In this document: one piece after another, positions 8,285 to 18,713 of the stretch
How the letters are laid out: every line of letters starts with the position of its first letter
Numbering within the stretch: position 1 is the stretch's first letter
Assembly: GCF_019457535.1 (NCBI RefSeq)
Contig: NZ_CP080417.1
Location: forward strand, 2,046,001 to 2,110,000
Direction: 5' to 3'
Length of the DNA stretch: 64,000 nt
DNA from: Shewanella halotolerans
GTDB taxonomy: Bacteria > Pseudomonadota > Gammaproteobacteria > Enterobacterales > Shewanellaceae
Notes under the pieces: model-generated
Told to the model about the DNA's origin: nothing
The model's input: only the letters and a program-made list of their open reading frames with translations
Database searches by the model: none
Position numbers and translations under genes: made by a program

Positions 8285-11200
8285 TTAATCGATATCGAAG
8301 TTGTAGTAGATATCCAGTGTCTTGGAGATGGTACCCGAGACGCTCTCCAGATAGAGCTGGGACATCAGGTAGTAGCGCACCGTCATCTCATAACCTGGGT
8401 TGAACACCCCGACACCATATTTGACCATAAGATCTTCGCCGATGAAGCCACTGATGGCGACCTTGCCATCGTCGTTGGCGTCGAACTGCACGTTGGAGAT
8501 GCCGAACTTCTCTATGATGCTGGAGGCGGAGCTGCCGAGATTGCTAAAGGCGTTGTCCCCCAGCTGATTGCCCAGGGTGAGGGCGGCGCCCATCATCAGG
8601 GCATTGTTTTGATCTGAGCTGGTGTTATTCAGCCCTGTGCCCTTGATGATGTAGGAGAGGATCTCCGCCTGCTCCTTGGCAGGGTTGGAGAAGAGGGTGA
8701 CCACAGGTTTTAGCGGTGTGCCGGTAATGCGCACCCCGGCGACCACATCTTCATCCTTGATCTCGCGAATTGCCTCGATATTCAGGTTAGGCACCGCCAT
8801 GGGGCCGACAAATTGCACCTCACCGGCCTTGATTGAGAGGGTCTGACCCATAAATTTGTAGTTACCGTTAACCACCTTGATGTCGCCATAGAGTAGCGGC
8901 GGCTTGAAGGCGGCCTGGCGCAGCTCCAGGGTGCCCACCAGCATGCCTCGGAGCCCCATGCCGTCTATGGTGAGCTTGTCGCCTACCTTGATCGCTATCT
9001 GGCTGGTGACGGCGATGGGATCTTTCACCTGGGCTTGACTGGCCAGACTGTCGTTGAACACCACGTCGCTGGACTCGGCCACGCCGCCCTCGGGCAGCTG
9101 GACGATTTTGATGTGGCCAGATGGCACATCCAGCTTGCCGCGAATATCCAGGTGCTTATCGCTAAAGCTGATGTCCAGATCCGGCGACACATCCAGTATC
9201 GCCAGCGGTGGCTGAATGATGGCCAGCTTGTCGCCGCTAAAATTAAGATCCCCCTTTAGGCCCTCTTGCCAGCCAATCTCGCCATCTACCTTGGTCTTGC
9301 CATCGCCCATGGTCCACTGACCTTTCACCTGGCCCGTCTGCCCCTGCAGGGTGAGTTTGAGGTTGATGTTATCCAGCAGGGTCGGGTTAGCGGCCGCCGC
9401 CAGTTGGCCATTGACCAGATCTAACGTGCCGCTGAGATCCGGTTCATTCAGCGTACCGCCCAAGATGATGGCGCTGGAGATCTGACCGTCGAGCACCTCA
9501 AGCTGAGGCGTAAAGTCGGCCAGGGCATGCAGGTCGATATCTTTAAGATCTATCTTGCCGCTCAGCCTGTGCTCGGGATCCGTGCTTATGGTGAGCTGAC
9601 TGTCTATCTTGGCAAACCGCTCAGATTCCAGCTGTGTGTCTATGGCCAGTTGCAGCTCATCCAAGCGGGCCTTGAGGTTGAGGTAATGGTACTGGGCCTC
9701 AATATGGCGCTTGGTGGTGGTGAGATCGAACTGTCCCGGCGCCATGGCCAGGGTTAGCTGACCCGTGGGCTTGGCGCCCTTGGCCCATTGAAGCTCGCCA
9801 TCGAGCTGAGTCGGCCCCTTCCATTTAAGATTTTCAGGCAGCACGGGTGACAGCAGGGCGCCGAGATCGCCGACAAATTGCAATCGGGTATCGCCCTTGT
9901 CGCCAAGCTCTGCGGTGTCGGTGAGGCACAGACTGGCGGCGTCATGTCGCCAACAGAAGGGCGAGATCTCGCCCTTGGCGTGTTTATTGTCCCAATAGAG
10001 GTCGATGGGCTCATCCAGCGCCATGGCGCCGAGGCGAGAATTGAGGCTGATACGCTTTATCTTGGCGTCGAAGCGCTGGGTTTTCTCGTCGAAGGTGGAG
10101 GCGATAGAGGTGTTAAGCTGCAGGTCGCCATAGGTCTGCAGGCCCAGTTTCTGTTTGGCCATATCCCCCTTGAAGCCCAAGGTGAGGTTACTCAGTGCCA
10201 TGCCTTGCCCCTTGATACCCGAGGACTTCAAGGATAGGGCAAACTGATGTGCATCCTGGGGGCGGTAGAAGGCGATAAGCTTGGCCTTGTCTACCGTGAT
10301 ATCGGCGTACTTAAACTCTATGGTGTCGGCGTTGATGGCCACTTCCGGGTGCTCGTCATCGCCCGAGACATTGATCACCGCCTTGATGGCGCCGCTGGCA
10401 TTGGGATCCCACAGGCTCAGCGCGGGCACGCTTAGCTGACCGTCCAGCGCCCAGGCATCATCTACCCGTCCGGAGAGGGTAAGCTGCGATTCCAGGGCGT
10501 CGAGCTGCAGATGCTCTGCGTTAAGCTGGAACTTATCGTTCAGGGAGATATCCCCCTGAAGCCTCAGGGGGTATTGATCCACCTGACCTTCGAGATCCGC
10601 CTGGCTGATGCCTACCGACCACTGTTTATCGCTAAAGCGTCCCTGGCTATGCAGGCTGCCGCTTATCTGAGTTTCGGGCAGAGGTTTATCAGGCATTACA
10701 TCCAGCTGGGCAAGATCTAAGCCTTGGGTGTCGGCCTCTAGCTGCCAGCTAATCGTCTCGCCGTAGCCCAGGTTGCCCTTAAGATCTAGATTGCCCATCT
10801 CGCTGTCGACGGTAAGCGCCGCCACCTCGACTTGCTTATCCTGATGGGTCAACTGGGTCTTCAGGCTTAACCAGGGGTGATAAGGAGTCTTAAGCTCACC
10901 ATTTAGACTAAGGCTCTGGGACGCTAAGCTGCCGCTCGATGTAAGGGCCAATGCCTTGGCCTCATATTGGGCCTGAACTAGCGGCCACATCAGGTGCGGG
11001 CTGGAAAGCGTCATCTTATAGGGCATTGCAGGCGTGCTCAGGTTCGCCTCGGCATCTAGGTCCAGCGCGAGGTGACCCTCGCCCTTAAGCTTAACGGCAA
11101 GGGCTGAGAAACTGCCGTTGATCTCGGCGTTCAGGTGCTGGCGCTTGAGATCCGGCAGCTCGCTGACCTTGTTGCTGGTGAGATCCGCCTCGATATGCAG

Positions 11201-12217
11201 CGCCATGGGATAGTCTTGAACCAGGCTCATCTCACCATCGAGGCGCGCCTTACCATAGTCATGATCTAGGGTCAGGCTATCGACGGTGATCTTATAGCCA
11301 AGGTAGCTGCCGGCAAGGTCGATAGCGGCAAATTTGTCTATGCGCTCGCCGAGCCTGAGCTCACTACCGGCCAGATGTGCGCCATCGACAAAGATGGGCA
11401 TGGGGATCTCGACCTCGGGCAACTGACTCAAGGGCCAGCTCGCCTGCGCGTCTCGCTGGTCAGCTTTTACCTGATTTTGAGCCTGCATTTGGCTATTAGT
11501 TTGATTTTGCTGCGCGCCATCTTCGCTCTGTCCAAGGGGAATCGAGACCAAGAGTCCGCTGCTGTCGAGCCGATTGACCCTCAGGCCTGTCTCTAACCAG
11601 CTGGCCTTGGCCGCGAGCTGCTCGGCATTAAACTGCATCTCATTGACCCGCACCCTAATCTGATTGAGGTCGCTCTGGTTGAGGATTATGCCGATAGGCA
11701 GGGTGAGCGGACTGTGTTCCTTCGTTTCGTCAGTTGGCGCTGCCTCCTCGAGAGGAGCGTCTGGCGATGTTGAGGTGAGCAGGTCTGTATCGATATCGAC
11801 CCTTACCGCATCGGCGCCCAGCGAGTCGACACATACCTGGCGCTGTAGCAGGCACAGGGGGCGCCAGTTGAGGCTAAGCCCCTCTGTTTCGACCTCTATG
11901 CCCGTCATCTGCCACTTGGCATGTTCCAGTTGCAGCTGACCGTTGAGGGTACCGCCGCCGTAGCTCAGGCTTAAGTCCGGCACCAAGAGATCGGCGAGAT
12001 TGACCGCGATACGACTGCCAAAGGGGGTGCCTATCAAGATGGCCAGCAGGATGAGCAGGGCCAGCGGCAGATAGAGCAGCACCCTGACCAGGTTACGCAG
12101 CCAGCAGAGCAGGCGGTATAGCAAAGATCTCTGTGCTGCCGTTTCGCCGCTCTGCGTCGATAGCAGCTGTTCCGGCGACATCTGGTCTTGGTCGATTCCA
12201 TCTGGCCGCTCTATCAT
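8285..12217 (-). CDS. tamB: Translocation and assembly module / intermembrane lipid bridge protein TamB
   Basis: 1310 residues (E. coli 1259). A hydrophobic anchor at about 37-70 is followed by a long beta-rich AsmA/DUF490 region; the C-terminal part reads like the conserved TamB domain. It spans the periplasm, pairs with TamA, and in E. coli acts redundantly with YhdP and YdbH in moving phospholipid to the outer membrane. A Gln/Asn-rich insert (about 230-260) is low complexity. The start overlaps the tamA stop by 4 bp, so the two are translationally coupled. Confidence 0.93.
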   Translation of the reverse strand: MIERPDGIDQDQMSPEQLLSTQSGETAAQRSLLYRLLCWLRNLVRVLLYLPLALLILLAILIGTPFGSRIAVNLADLLVPDLSLSYGGGTLNGQLQLEHAKWQMTGIEVETEGLSLNWRPLCLLQRQVCVDSLGADAVRVDIDTDLLTSTSPDAPLEEAAPTDETKEHSPLTLPIGIILNQSDLNQIRVRVNEMQFNAEQLAAKASWLETGLRVNRLDSSGLLVSIPLGQSEDGAQQNQTNSQMQAQNQVKADQRDAQASWPLSQLPEVEIPMPIFVDGAHLAGSELRLGERIDKFAAIDLAGSYLGYKITVDSLTLDHDYGKARLDGEMSLVQDYPMALHIEADLTSNKVSELPDLKRQHLNAEINGSFSALAVKLKGEGHLALDLDAEANLSTPAMPYKMTLSSPHLMWPLVQAQYEAKALALTSSGSLASQSLSLNGELKTPYHPWLSLKTQLTHQDKQVEVAALTVDSEMGNLDLKGNLGYGETISWQLEADTQGLDLAQLDVMPDKPLPETQISGSLHSQGRFSDKQWSVGISQADLEGQVDQYPLRLQGDISLNDKFQLNAEHLQLDALESQLTLSGRVDDAWALDGQLSVPALSLWDPNASGAIKAVINVSGDDEHPEVAINADTIEFKYADITVDKAKLIAFYRPQDAHQFALSLKSSGIKGQGMALSNLTLGFKGDMAKQKLGLQTYGDLQLNTSIASTFDEKTQRFDAKIKRISLNSRLGAMALDEPIDLYWDNKHAKGEISPFCWRHDAASLCLTDTAELGDKGDTRLQFVGDLGALLSPVLPENLKWKGPTQLDGELQWAKGAKPTGQLTLAMAPGQFDLTTTKRHIEAQYHYLNLKARLDELQLAIDTQLESERFAKIDSQLTISTDPEHRLSGKIDLKDIDLHALADFTPQLEVLDGQISSAIILGGTLNEPDLSGTLDLVNGQLAAAANPTLLDNINLKLTLQGQTGQVKGQWTMGDGKTKVDGEIGWQEGLKGDLNFSGDKLAIIQPPLAILDVSPDLDISFSDKHLDIRGKLDVPSGHIKIVQLPEGGVAESSDVVFNDSLASQAQVKDPIAVTSQIAIKVGDKLTIDGMGLRGMLVGTLELRQAAFKPPLLYGDIKVVNGNYKFMGQTLSIKAGEVQFVGPMAVPNLNIEAIREIKDEDVVAGVRITGTPLKPVVTLFSNPAKEQAEILSYIIKGTGLNNTSSDQNNALMMGAALTLGNQLGDNAFSNLGSSASSIIEKFGISNVQFDANDDGKVAISGFIGEDLMVKYGVGVFNPGYEMTVRYYLMSQLYLESVSGTISKTLDIYYNFDID

Positions 12218-14124
12218 AGCTCGGCCCCCATAGTGAGATGGATGCGCCAGCTGCGATCAACTGTCTCAGTCTCCTTAAGGCCCACACCCAGGTCGAGCTT
12301 GATGGGGCCGATGGGGGAGATCCAGTGGACACCCCCGCCCACAGAGACGATGGGCTCGAACTGCTTATCGTCGAAGGCATTACCGGCATCGACGAAGGTA
12401 GCCACTCGCCAGGTAGGGGTGAGATAGTATTGATACTCCAGGCTGCCGACCATGAGGTAGCGGCCACCGACTACCATGCGGGCCAACTGATCTTGGCTGT
12501 TGGTATATTCGATATAGGGGCCAAGCTCCTGATAACTATAGCCGCGGATACTCTGATCGCCCCCGGCAAAGTAGCGCAGCGAGGGGGGCACCATGGGCAG
12601 ATCCTCTTCGCTCACCAGGTTGGCGCCCAGATCCAGCCGGGAGACAAACCTGTGCTTGTCGAAGAAGGTGTCTATCCACTTAAACTTGGCCTGTAGCCGG
12701 GTCAGACGCAGATCTGAGCCAAGACTCGGGTCGGCATGCTCCAGGCTGTAATATTGAAAGAAGCCCGACTTAGGATCCAGGCTCTTGTCGCCACGGGTGG
12801 TCTTGGAGAGGCTGGTGCCGAGCAGCAAGACGTCGGGATTGTACTTGATATCCGACTGGGTATACTCTTCGTTGATGGCATCTAGCGAATAGGTAAACAG
12901 CCATTGATTTTGCAGGCGTTTCTGCCTGACGACCCCCACGAGTTTCTTGATCGATTCCAGCTCACCCGTGTTGCGATAGTCGCGCTTATCGGGATCGTAG
13001 ATCTGGCTCACCCCATATTTATCCCTCAGCAGGCCGAGCCGTAGTTTAAGCTGATCGTCCAGCGGATGGGTGAGGGGAATGGTATAGGTGGTTAGAAACT
13101 TGGGCCTGTCTGGCGACCATTCGACGCTGGTCTCCTGTGAGTGGCCATAACGGTTGATCTGCGGCGTGCGCCAGGTCACCCTGACTCTCGGCTCTATGTT
13201 ATTGTCGATGGAGTTGCCTATGTCGGCGCCCAGACCCAGCTCGATGGAGTGGCTGGGTTTAGGCGTTACCTCTACCCGAATAGGCACTCGGTCATCCTGC
13301 ATCTTGTCCAGCTGTGGCAGCACCTTGATATTGGTGAAGTAGCCGGTATCCACCAACTCACGGTTGAGGGCGCCTATCTTACCCGTGCTGTAGTGGGAAT
13401 CTGGCTCAAAAGGGATCAGCTTGTCGAGAAACCCAGGCACTAAGTCGTGACCATTGAAGCTGACCTCGCCGATACGATAGCGTGGGCCCGAGTCGTAATG
13501 CAGGCTGATCTGCGCGCTGTCGAGATCCCGGTTGACCACTATCTGATTGGTCAGATATTTGCCCTCGAAGTAACCCCTGGCCAGGGCGTAGGTGAGCAGC
13601 TGCGACTTGATCGCCTCATATTCGCCATGATTGAGCACATCGCCGGGTTTGACCTTTATCTGTCTGAGCCAGGCGTTGATCACCTCATCGTCGAGGATCT
13701 CGCCGGACAGCTGAATATCTATCCACTGGATCACCGTCGGGGCGCCTGGGGTGACGGTTAGGCGGAGCGTCCAGGGGCCAGATTCTGGGCTCTCCAGCTG
13801 CTGGTCTATCTTGCCCTTGTAGTAGCCCAGGGAGTGTAGTGCGGCCTCTATGTTCTCTTCGGCGTTGAAGATATAAGCGCGGCGCTGTACCTCTGAGCTT
13901 GGGAGGGCGCCGAGGTGGGCGGTGATGTTGCGTTTAAGTGACTCGCTCGCACCGTCGACCTCGACCTTCAACCAGTCGTTTGCCCAGACGGGGGAGACAC
14001 CCATGCTGAAGCTGAGTAGGGCGAGTATCGATAGCCGGGATAAGGTCGCAAAGATCCGCAAGAAAAAGGCTCTATCTAGTTGAAAAGTTTGTTGCTGTTT
14101 ATTGTCGCAGATTATAGAGGCCAA
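12214..14124 (-). CDS. tamA: Outer-membrane BamA-family protein TamA
   Basis: 636 residues: signal peptide ending near PVWA (residue 48), three POTRA-like repeats (about 50-320) and a 16-strand Omp85 barrel. The barrel carries the family motif near IRGYSYQELGP and ends in the outer-membrane signature (MGAEL). The frame opens with TTG at 14124; a TTG at 14061 would give a shorter, more typical signal peptide, so the start is uncertain. It is co-transcribed with tamB. Confidence 0.93.
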   Translation of the reverse strand: MASIICDNKQQQTFQLDRAFFLRIFATLSRLSILALLSFSMGVSPVWANDWLKVEVDGASESLKRNITAHLGALPSSEVQRRAYIFNAEENIEAALHSLGYYKGKIDQQLESPESGPWTLRLTVTPGAPTVIQWIDIQLSGEILDDEVINAWLRQIKVKPGDVLNHGEYEAIKSQLLTYALARGYFEGKYLTNQIVVNRDLDSAQISLHYDSGPRYRIGEVSFNGHDLVPGFLDKLIPFEPDSHYSTGKIGALNRELVDTGYFTNIKVLPQLDKMQDDRVPIRVEVTPKPSHSIELGLGADIGNSIDNNIEPRVRVTWRTPQINRYGHSQETSVEWSPDRPKFLTTYTIPLTHPLDDQLKLRLGLLRDKYGVSQIYDPDKRDYRNTGELESIKKLVGVVRQKRLQNQWLFTYSLDAINEEYTQSDIKYNPDVLLLGTSLSKTTRGDKSLDPKSGFFQYYSLEHADPSLGSDLRLTRLQAKFKWIDTFFDKHRFVSRLDLGANLVSEEDLPMVPPSLRYFAGGDQSIRGYSYQELGPYIEYTNSQDQLARMVVGGRYLMVGSLEYQYYLTPTWRVATFVDAGNAFDDKQFEPIVSVGGGVHWISPIGPIKLDLGVGLKETETVDRSWRIHLTMGAEL

Positions 14125-14194
14125 GCAAGATGGTGATTGTAATTAATGATGAAAATCGGTACAAAGAAGGCAAACAATAACGAGGAAGCCTACC

Positions 14195-15241
14195 GTGAGA
14201 AGCACTTTTACCCCCTCCCTACTGGCCGGCCTGATGGGCCTGTTGATCAGCACAGGCGTAGCGGCCGAAACCCAGCCATTTTCCATCGCCATCCATGGCG
14301 GCGCCGGCACTATCTCTAAGGCCAATCTAACCGAGGCGCAGCAGCAAGCCTACCGCGACAAGCTAAAAGAGGCGGTGGATGCCGGCTATAAGGTGCTCGA
14401 GAAGGGGGGCGATAGCCTGACGGCGGTGACCACTGCCATCAATATTCTCGAAGACAGTCCGCTGTTTAATGCGGGTAAAGGCGCGGTTTACACCTATGAC
14501 GGCACCCATGAGATGGACGCCTCCATCATGGATGGCCGCAGCCTCAACGCCGGCGCCGTGGCCGGGGTGAAGCATATTAAGAACCCGATCAACCTGGCGC
14601 GCGCCGTGATGGACAAGTCGCCCCACGTGATGCTCTCGGGTCAGGGAGCGGAGGAGTTTGCCCTGAGTCAGGACTTTAGCCTGGTTCCTGTGACCTATTT
14701 TGATACCGACAGTCGCTATCAGCAGCTTCTCGATGCTAAGGCCAAGTTGAAGGCGGCCGAGAGCAAGGAGGCGGGCAAGCCTGACTATCAGGCCTCGGTT
14801 AACTATCTGGATCTGGATTACAAATTTGGCACCGTGGGCGCCGTGGCGCTGGATAAACAAGGCAACCTGGCGGCCGGCACCTCGACCGGCGGCATGACGG
14901 TCAAGCGTTTCGGCCGTATCGGTGATTCGCCGGTGATCGGTGCCGGTACCTATGCGGAAAACCAGGTGTGCGCGGTGTCGGCCACCGGCCATGGCGAGTA
15001 TTTCATTCGCTACCATGTGGCGGGGGATATCTGCGCCAAGGTGAAGTATCAACAAAAATCGATTCTGCAGGCGGCGGATGAGGTGATCAACCAGCGCCTG
15101 ATCACCGCAGGTGGTACCGGCGGGGTGATTGCCATCGATCAGCGCGGCAACATCGCCACCCCATTTAACACCGAAGGCATGTACCGCGCGACCCGCAAAG
15201 GCGGCGAGCCGGCCAAGGTGATGATCTGGCAGGACAACTAA
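14195..15241 (+). CDS. Exported isoaspartyl peptidase / L-asparaginase (Ntn hydrolase)
   Basis: 348 residues with a signal peptide (about 1-24). IAIHGGAGTI and the DGT...MDASIMDG block are typical of the plant-type asparaginase/IaaA family, which clears isoaspartyl dipeptides. The autocleavage site is FGTVGAVALD with Thr213 as the new N-terminal nucleophile, and GTGGVIAID lies near the C-terminus. The start is GTG with GAGGA 8 nt upstream. It is divergent from tamA over 70 bp. Confidence 0.9.
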   Translation: MRSTFTPSLLAGLMGLLISTGVAAETQPFSIAIHGGAGTISKANLTEAQQQAYRDKLKEAVDAGYKVLEKGGDSLTAVTTAINILEDSPLFNAGKGAVYTYDGTHEMDASIMDGRSLNAGAVAGVKHIKNPINLARAVMDKSPHVMLSGQGAEEFALSQDFSLVPVTYFDTDSRYQQLLDAKAKLKAAESKEAGKPDYQASVNYLDLDYKFGTVGAVALDKQGNLAAGTSTGGMTVKRFGRIGDSPVIGAGTYAENQVCAVSATGHGEYFIRYHVAGDICAKVKYQQKSILQAADEVINQRLITAGGTGGVIAIDQRGNIATPFNTEGMYRATRKGGEPAKVMIWQDN

Positions 15242-15680
15242 GCGCATTCAACAAAAAGCACATCCAACAATAAGCAATCCAAAGTATTGGCTTGTTTTGA
15301 GCCGAGCCTGGGCATATAGCCCTGGGCCTGGCTTTAGCTTCTATCTCTTATCTCTAAGCTCTTATCTTTAAGCTGCTTATCTCGTACTTCTTCACGTTAG
15401 ATTCTAAATCAGTTTACCTCAGTAAACCCCTGTCGACTGACTTCATCGAGACGCTGATAAAAGAGGATTGTGCTGCAAAATCGCCTCTAAGCTGTCAATT
15501 GTGCTTAAGGCTCGACGTATTGATTTTATGTAAAATTTGTAACCTCTTTGTCACTAAGCTGATTTATAGTGTGCGCTGGTCGAAGGATCAGCACCGCAGT
15601 AATTTGAGCGATAAGACTCGGATACTGTCTAGCACAGCACTAGTTAAACACTAGGTTAATGGATAATTTTAGGGGTTAAT
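15242..15680 (+). other. 439-bp region upstream of exeM
   Basis: No gene is seen. The first part has short C/T-rich near-repeats (cttatct, aagct). The second part holds the Pho-box-like promoter listed separately. An aggggtt ribosome site precedes the exeM ATG. Confidence 0.5.
15537..15570 (+). promoter_or_regulatory. Candidate PhoB-dependent promoter of exeM
   Basis: TTGTAAC (15537-15543) and TTGTCAC (15548-15554) are direct half-sites with 11-bp periodicity, like a Pho box. Ten bases later comes the -10 TATAGT (15565-15570). This is the usual PhoB promoter layout, with no -35 needed. Confidence 0.5.
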
Positions 15681-18518
15681 ATGTTTACCAAAGCAAGCGC
15701 GCTTGCCTTGGCGATTGGTGGTGTCTCCACCTTTGCCCAGGCCGCAGACGATCTGATCATCTCAGAGTATGTAGAAGGCAGCAGCAACAACAAGGCCGTT
15801 GAATTCTACAATCCCACCGGCGCCGCCATCGATTTAAGTCAATATCAACTCGAGTTCTACTTTAACGGCAGCACCAGTGCCGGCTCTACCATAGCCCTTA
15901 GCGGTAGCCTGGCTGCCGGCAAGACCTATGTGCTGGCCGATAACGATGCCGCCGGTGAGATCTTAGCGGTCGCCAACCAGCTAAGCACAGCCAGTTTCTT
16001 CAACGGTGACGACACCTTAGTGCTGCGCAAGCAGGGCCAGGTGATCGACAGTCTTGGTCAGTTGGGCACAGATCCGGGGTCAGAGTGGGGCAGCGGCGAA
16101 CTGTCGACGCAGAATAACACCCTGCGCCGGGATCCTAACCAACTGATCGCCGATACTCAGCTCGATGATGCCGTGACCCTGGCCACCTGGACAGGTCATG
16201 CACAGGATGATTTTGGCGATCTCGGCCAGTTTGCCAGTCAAGGCCCGACAGATCCAACTGACCCGACGGATCCTACCGAGCCGCCGGTGAGCCTTGTCTG
16301 TCATGATCCGGCCACCAAGATCTCAGCACTGCAGGGCAGTGGCGATATCAGCCCGCTCAATGGTCAGAGCGTAACGGTCGAGGCGATCGTCACCAGCAAT
16401 CAGGAAGCTGGGCTCAAGGGTCTGTTCCTGCAGATGGCCGATGCCGAGGTTGACGCTGACATCAACACCTCAGAGGGGGTCTTCGTTTATACCGGTGGTT
16501 CGCTGGGTTATCAGGCGGGCGATCGTGTGCGTCTGACCGCCACGGTCAAGGAGTACAACGGCCTGACCGAGCTGACCAATGTTAGCGAGCACGCCTTGTG
16601 TGACAGCGCTCAGGAGTTACCGAGCGCCGCCGAGGTGAGCCTGCCACTGGCCCAGAGCAGCGACCTGGAAGCAGTCGAAGGCATGCGTGTACACTTTACT
16701 CAGAACCTGGTCGTGAATGAGGTTTATAACCTGGGACGCTACGGCGAGATCTTGCTTGGTAGCAAGCGTCACTTCATTGGGACTCAGGTGGCCGAGCCTG
16801 GCAGTGACGCGCTGGCGGTGAGTCAAGCCAACGCCTTAGACTCAGTGCTGCTGGACGACGGACTAACCTCGCAAAACCCAGATCCTGTGCGTTACCCAGC
16901 ACCAGGCCTAAGCGCCGACAATACTGTGCGTGTGGGTGACTCGATTACCGGGCTTAACGCCGTGATGCACTATGGCTTTGGCAAGTATCGTCTGATGCCA
17001 ATCGATACGGTTAATTTCGTGGCGACCAACCCAAGAAGCAGCGAGCCAACCTTGGCCGCCGGCGGTAACCTCAAGGTCGCCAGCTTCAACGTGCTGAACT
17101 ACTTCAACGGCGATGGCCAGGGCGGCGGCTTCCCGACGGCTCGCGGCGCCGACACGCCAAGCGAGTTTGCCCGTCAGCGCGCCAAGATCATCAGCGCCAT
17201 GGTGAGCATAGACGCCGATATCTTTGGCCTGATGGAGATAGAAAACGACGGCTTTGGTAGCGAATCTGCCATCAATGACCTGGTGAGCGGTCTGAACCAG
17301 GCGGTGGGCGAGACAAGATATCAGTTTATCTCGGCGCCAACGCCAACCATAGGCACAGACGCCATTACCGTGGGCATGCTGTATCGTAGCGATCGCGTTA
17401 CGCCTGTGGGCGCGGCCAAGGTGCTGTCTAGCGCCAACTCGCCGCTGGATGAGCAGGGTGAGGTGCTGTTTAACGATGGTAAGAACCGTCCGAGTCTGAC
17501 CCAGGCCTTCGAGGTCTTGGGTGAAGAGCAACAACTCGTGGTGTCGGTAAACCATCTTAAGTCCAAGGGCAGTGACTGCATCAGCCTGGGTGACCCAGAC
17601 CTCAACGATGGTCAGGGTAACTGCAACCTAACCCGTACCCGCGCGGCGACCGCCCTGGGGGCTTGGCTGGCCAGTGAGTATGGCGAGCTGCCAACCCTGG
17701 TGATTGGTGACATGAATGCCTATGCCAAGGAAGATCCAATCGATGCGCTACGCGGCGCCGGTTACCTCGAGCTGTTCGACCATCTGGGCAAGTCGGGCGC
17801 ATACTCCTATGTCTTCTCCGGTGAAACGGGGCAGCTTGACCATGCATTGGCCAATACTCAGTTAGCCGACAGGGTTGTCGATGTGGCCGAGTGGCATATT
17901 AATACCGACGAGCCAAGACTGCTGGACTACAACGAAGAGTTTAAGTCTGCCGGTCAGATTGAGTCGCTCTACAGCAGCGATGCTTATCGCTCTTCGGACC
18001 ATGACCCTGTGGTGATCTCCCTGCTGCTGGAGCGTGAGACCATAGCGCCAGTCGCCAGTTTTAGTTATGAGCTCCAGGGCCGTACCCTGAGCCTGGTGAG
18101 CAGCGCCACGGATGAAGATGGTGAGATCGTCGATTATCAATGGGATCTCGGTAACGGTGAGACCGCCAGCGGCGAGCAACTAAGCTATCGCTACGCTAAG
18201 GCCGGTGAGTACCCAGTGACCCTGACGGCAACCGACAACGATGGTCTGAGCCATAGCGTGACCCAGGTGGTCAAGGTACAGGTGAAGCAGCAAAAGCCTG
18301 TTGCCGTTATCGAGCATCTGGATCTCTGGTTTATGGATCTGTTCATCTCGCTAAGCTATGACACTGACGGTGAGATAGTGTCGCAGTCGTGGAAGTTTAA
18401 CAATGGCAGCAAGCAGACGGGCCCGGTTGCCATCAGCTTCGGTCACCGCGCCAGCAAGGTAAAGCTGACGGTTGAGGATAACGACGGCCTCAAGGGTAAG
18501 GCAAAGTTGAATTTTTAG
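15681..18518 (+). CDS. exeM: Extracellular nuclease ExeM
   Basis: 945 residues. The signal peptide ends near AQA-AD, then a lamin-tail domain (about 22-135), a TDP-repeat linker at about 190-205, an OB-like domain (about 215-360), and an endonuclease/exonuclease/phosphatase domain (about 463-780) with SFNVLNYF, LMEIEND, VNHLKSKG, IGDMNAY and SDHDPV. Two PKD-like domains close the protein. ExeM degrades extracellular DNA, important in Shewanella biofilms and phosphate supply. I see no GlyGly-CTERM sorting tail at this C-terminus. Confidence 0.92.
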   Translation: MFTKASALALAIGGVSTFAQAADDLIISEYVEGSSNNKAVEFYNPTGAAIDLSQYQLEFYFNGSTSAGSTIALSGSLAAGKTYVLADNDAAGEILAVANQLSTASFFNGDDTLVLRKQGQVIDSLGQLGTDPGSEWGSGELSTQNNTLRRDPNQLIADTQLDDAVTLATWTGHAQDDFGDLGQFASQGPTDPTDPTDPTEPPVSLVCHDPATKISALQGSGDISPLNGQSVTVEAIVTSNQEAGLKGLFLQMADAEVDADINTSEGVFVYTGGSLGYQAGDRVRLTATVKEYNGLTELTNVSEHALCDSAQELPSAAEVSLPLAQSSDLEAVEGMRVHFTQNLVVNEVYNLGRYGEILLGSKRHFIGTQVAEPGSDALAVSQANALDSVLLDDGLTSQNPDPVRYPAPGLSADNTVRVGDSITGLNAVMHYGFGKYRLMPIDTVNFVATNPRSSEPTLAAGGNLKVASFNVLNYFNGDGQGGGFPTARGADTPSEFARQRAKIISAMVSIDADIFGLMEIENDGFGSESAINDLVSGLNQAVGETRYQFISAPTPTIGTDAITVGMLYRSDRVTPVGAAKVLSSANSPLDEQGEVLFNDGKNRPSLTQAFEVLGEEQQLVVSVNHLKSKGSDCISLGDPDLNDGQGNCNLTRTRAATALGAWLASEYGELPTLVIGDMNAYAKEDPIDALRGAGYLELFDHLGKSGAYSYVFSGETGQLDHALANTQLADRVVDVAEWHINTDEPRLLDYNEEFKSAGQIESLYSSDAYRSSDHDPVVISLLLERETIAPVASFSYELQGRTLSLVSSATDEDGEIVDYQWDLGNGETASGEQLSYRYAKAGEYPVTLTATDNDGLSHSVTQVVKVQVKQQKPVAVIEHLDLWFMDLFISLSYDTDGEIVSQSWKFNNGSKQTGPVAISFGHRASKVKLTVEDNDGLKGKAKLNF

Positions 18519-18542
18519 TGTTTAGTTTGCGCCGATTGAAAT

Positions 18543-18566
18543 GGCCACCTTAGGGTGGCCTTTTTT
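18543..18566 (+). terminator. exeM terminator
   Basis: Ggccacc (18543-18549), loop ttag, ggtggcc (18554-18560), then six T. Confidence 0.9.
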
Positions 18567-18687
18567 ATGCTTAATTAATGTCTATATTTATGTAATCTAA
18601 TGATTTTAATGGCTAAATAGCCGCATTGCTTTCAGCTAATAGCTAAAGGTTTGCATTGGGGCTGGGTTAGCTAAAAATGTTCTTAAC

Positions 18688-18706
18688 AATAATCATTTCT
18701 ATTATC
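18688..18706 (+). promoter_or_regulatory. Fur-box-like sequence upstream of the UspE-like gene
   Basis: Aataatcatttctattatc agrees with about 13 of 19 positions of the Fur consensus and is roughly symmetric. Weak evidence. Confidence 0.25.
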
Positions 18707-18713
18707 ATGCGGT

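Noticed and set aside
14363..15247. Long antisense open frame opposite the isoaspartyl peptidase
   Set aside because: Shadow of a well-supported GC-rich gene; Arg/His/Gly-rich translation with no domain and no ribosome site.
16908..17555. Antisense open frame opposite exeM
   Set aside because: Mirror frame of the nuclease domain; no start signal or recognisable protein.
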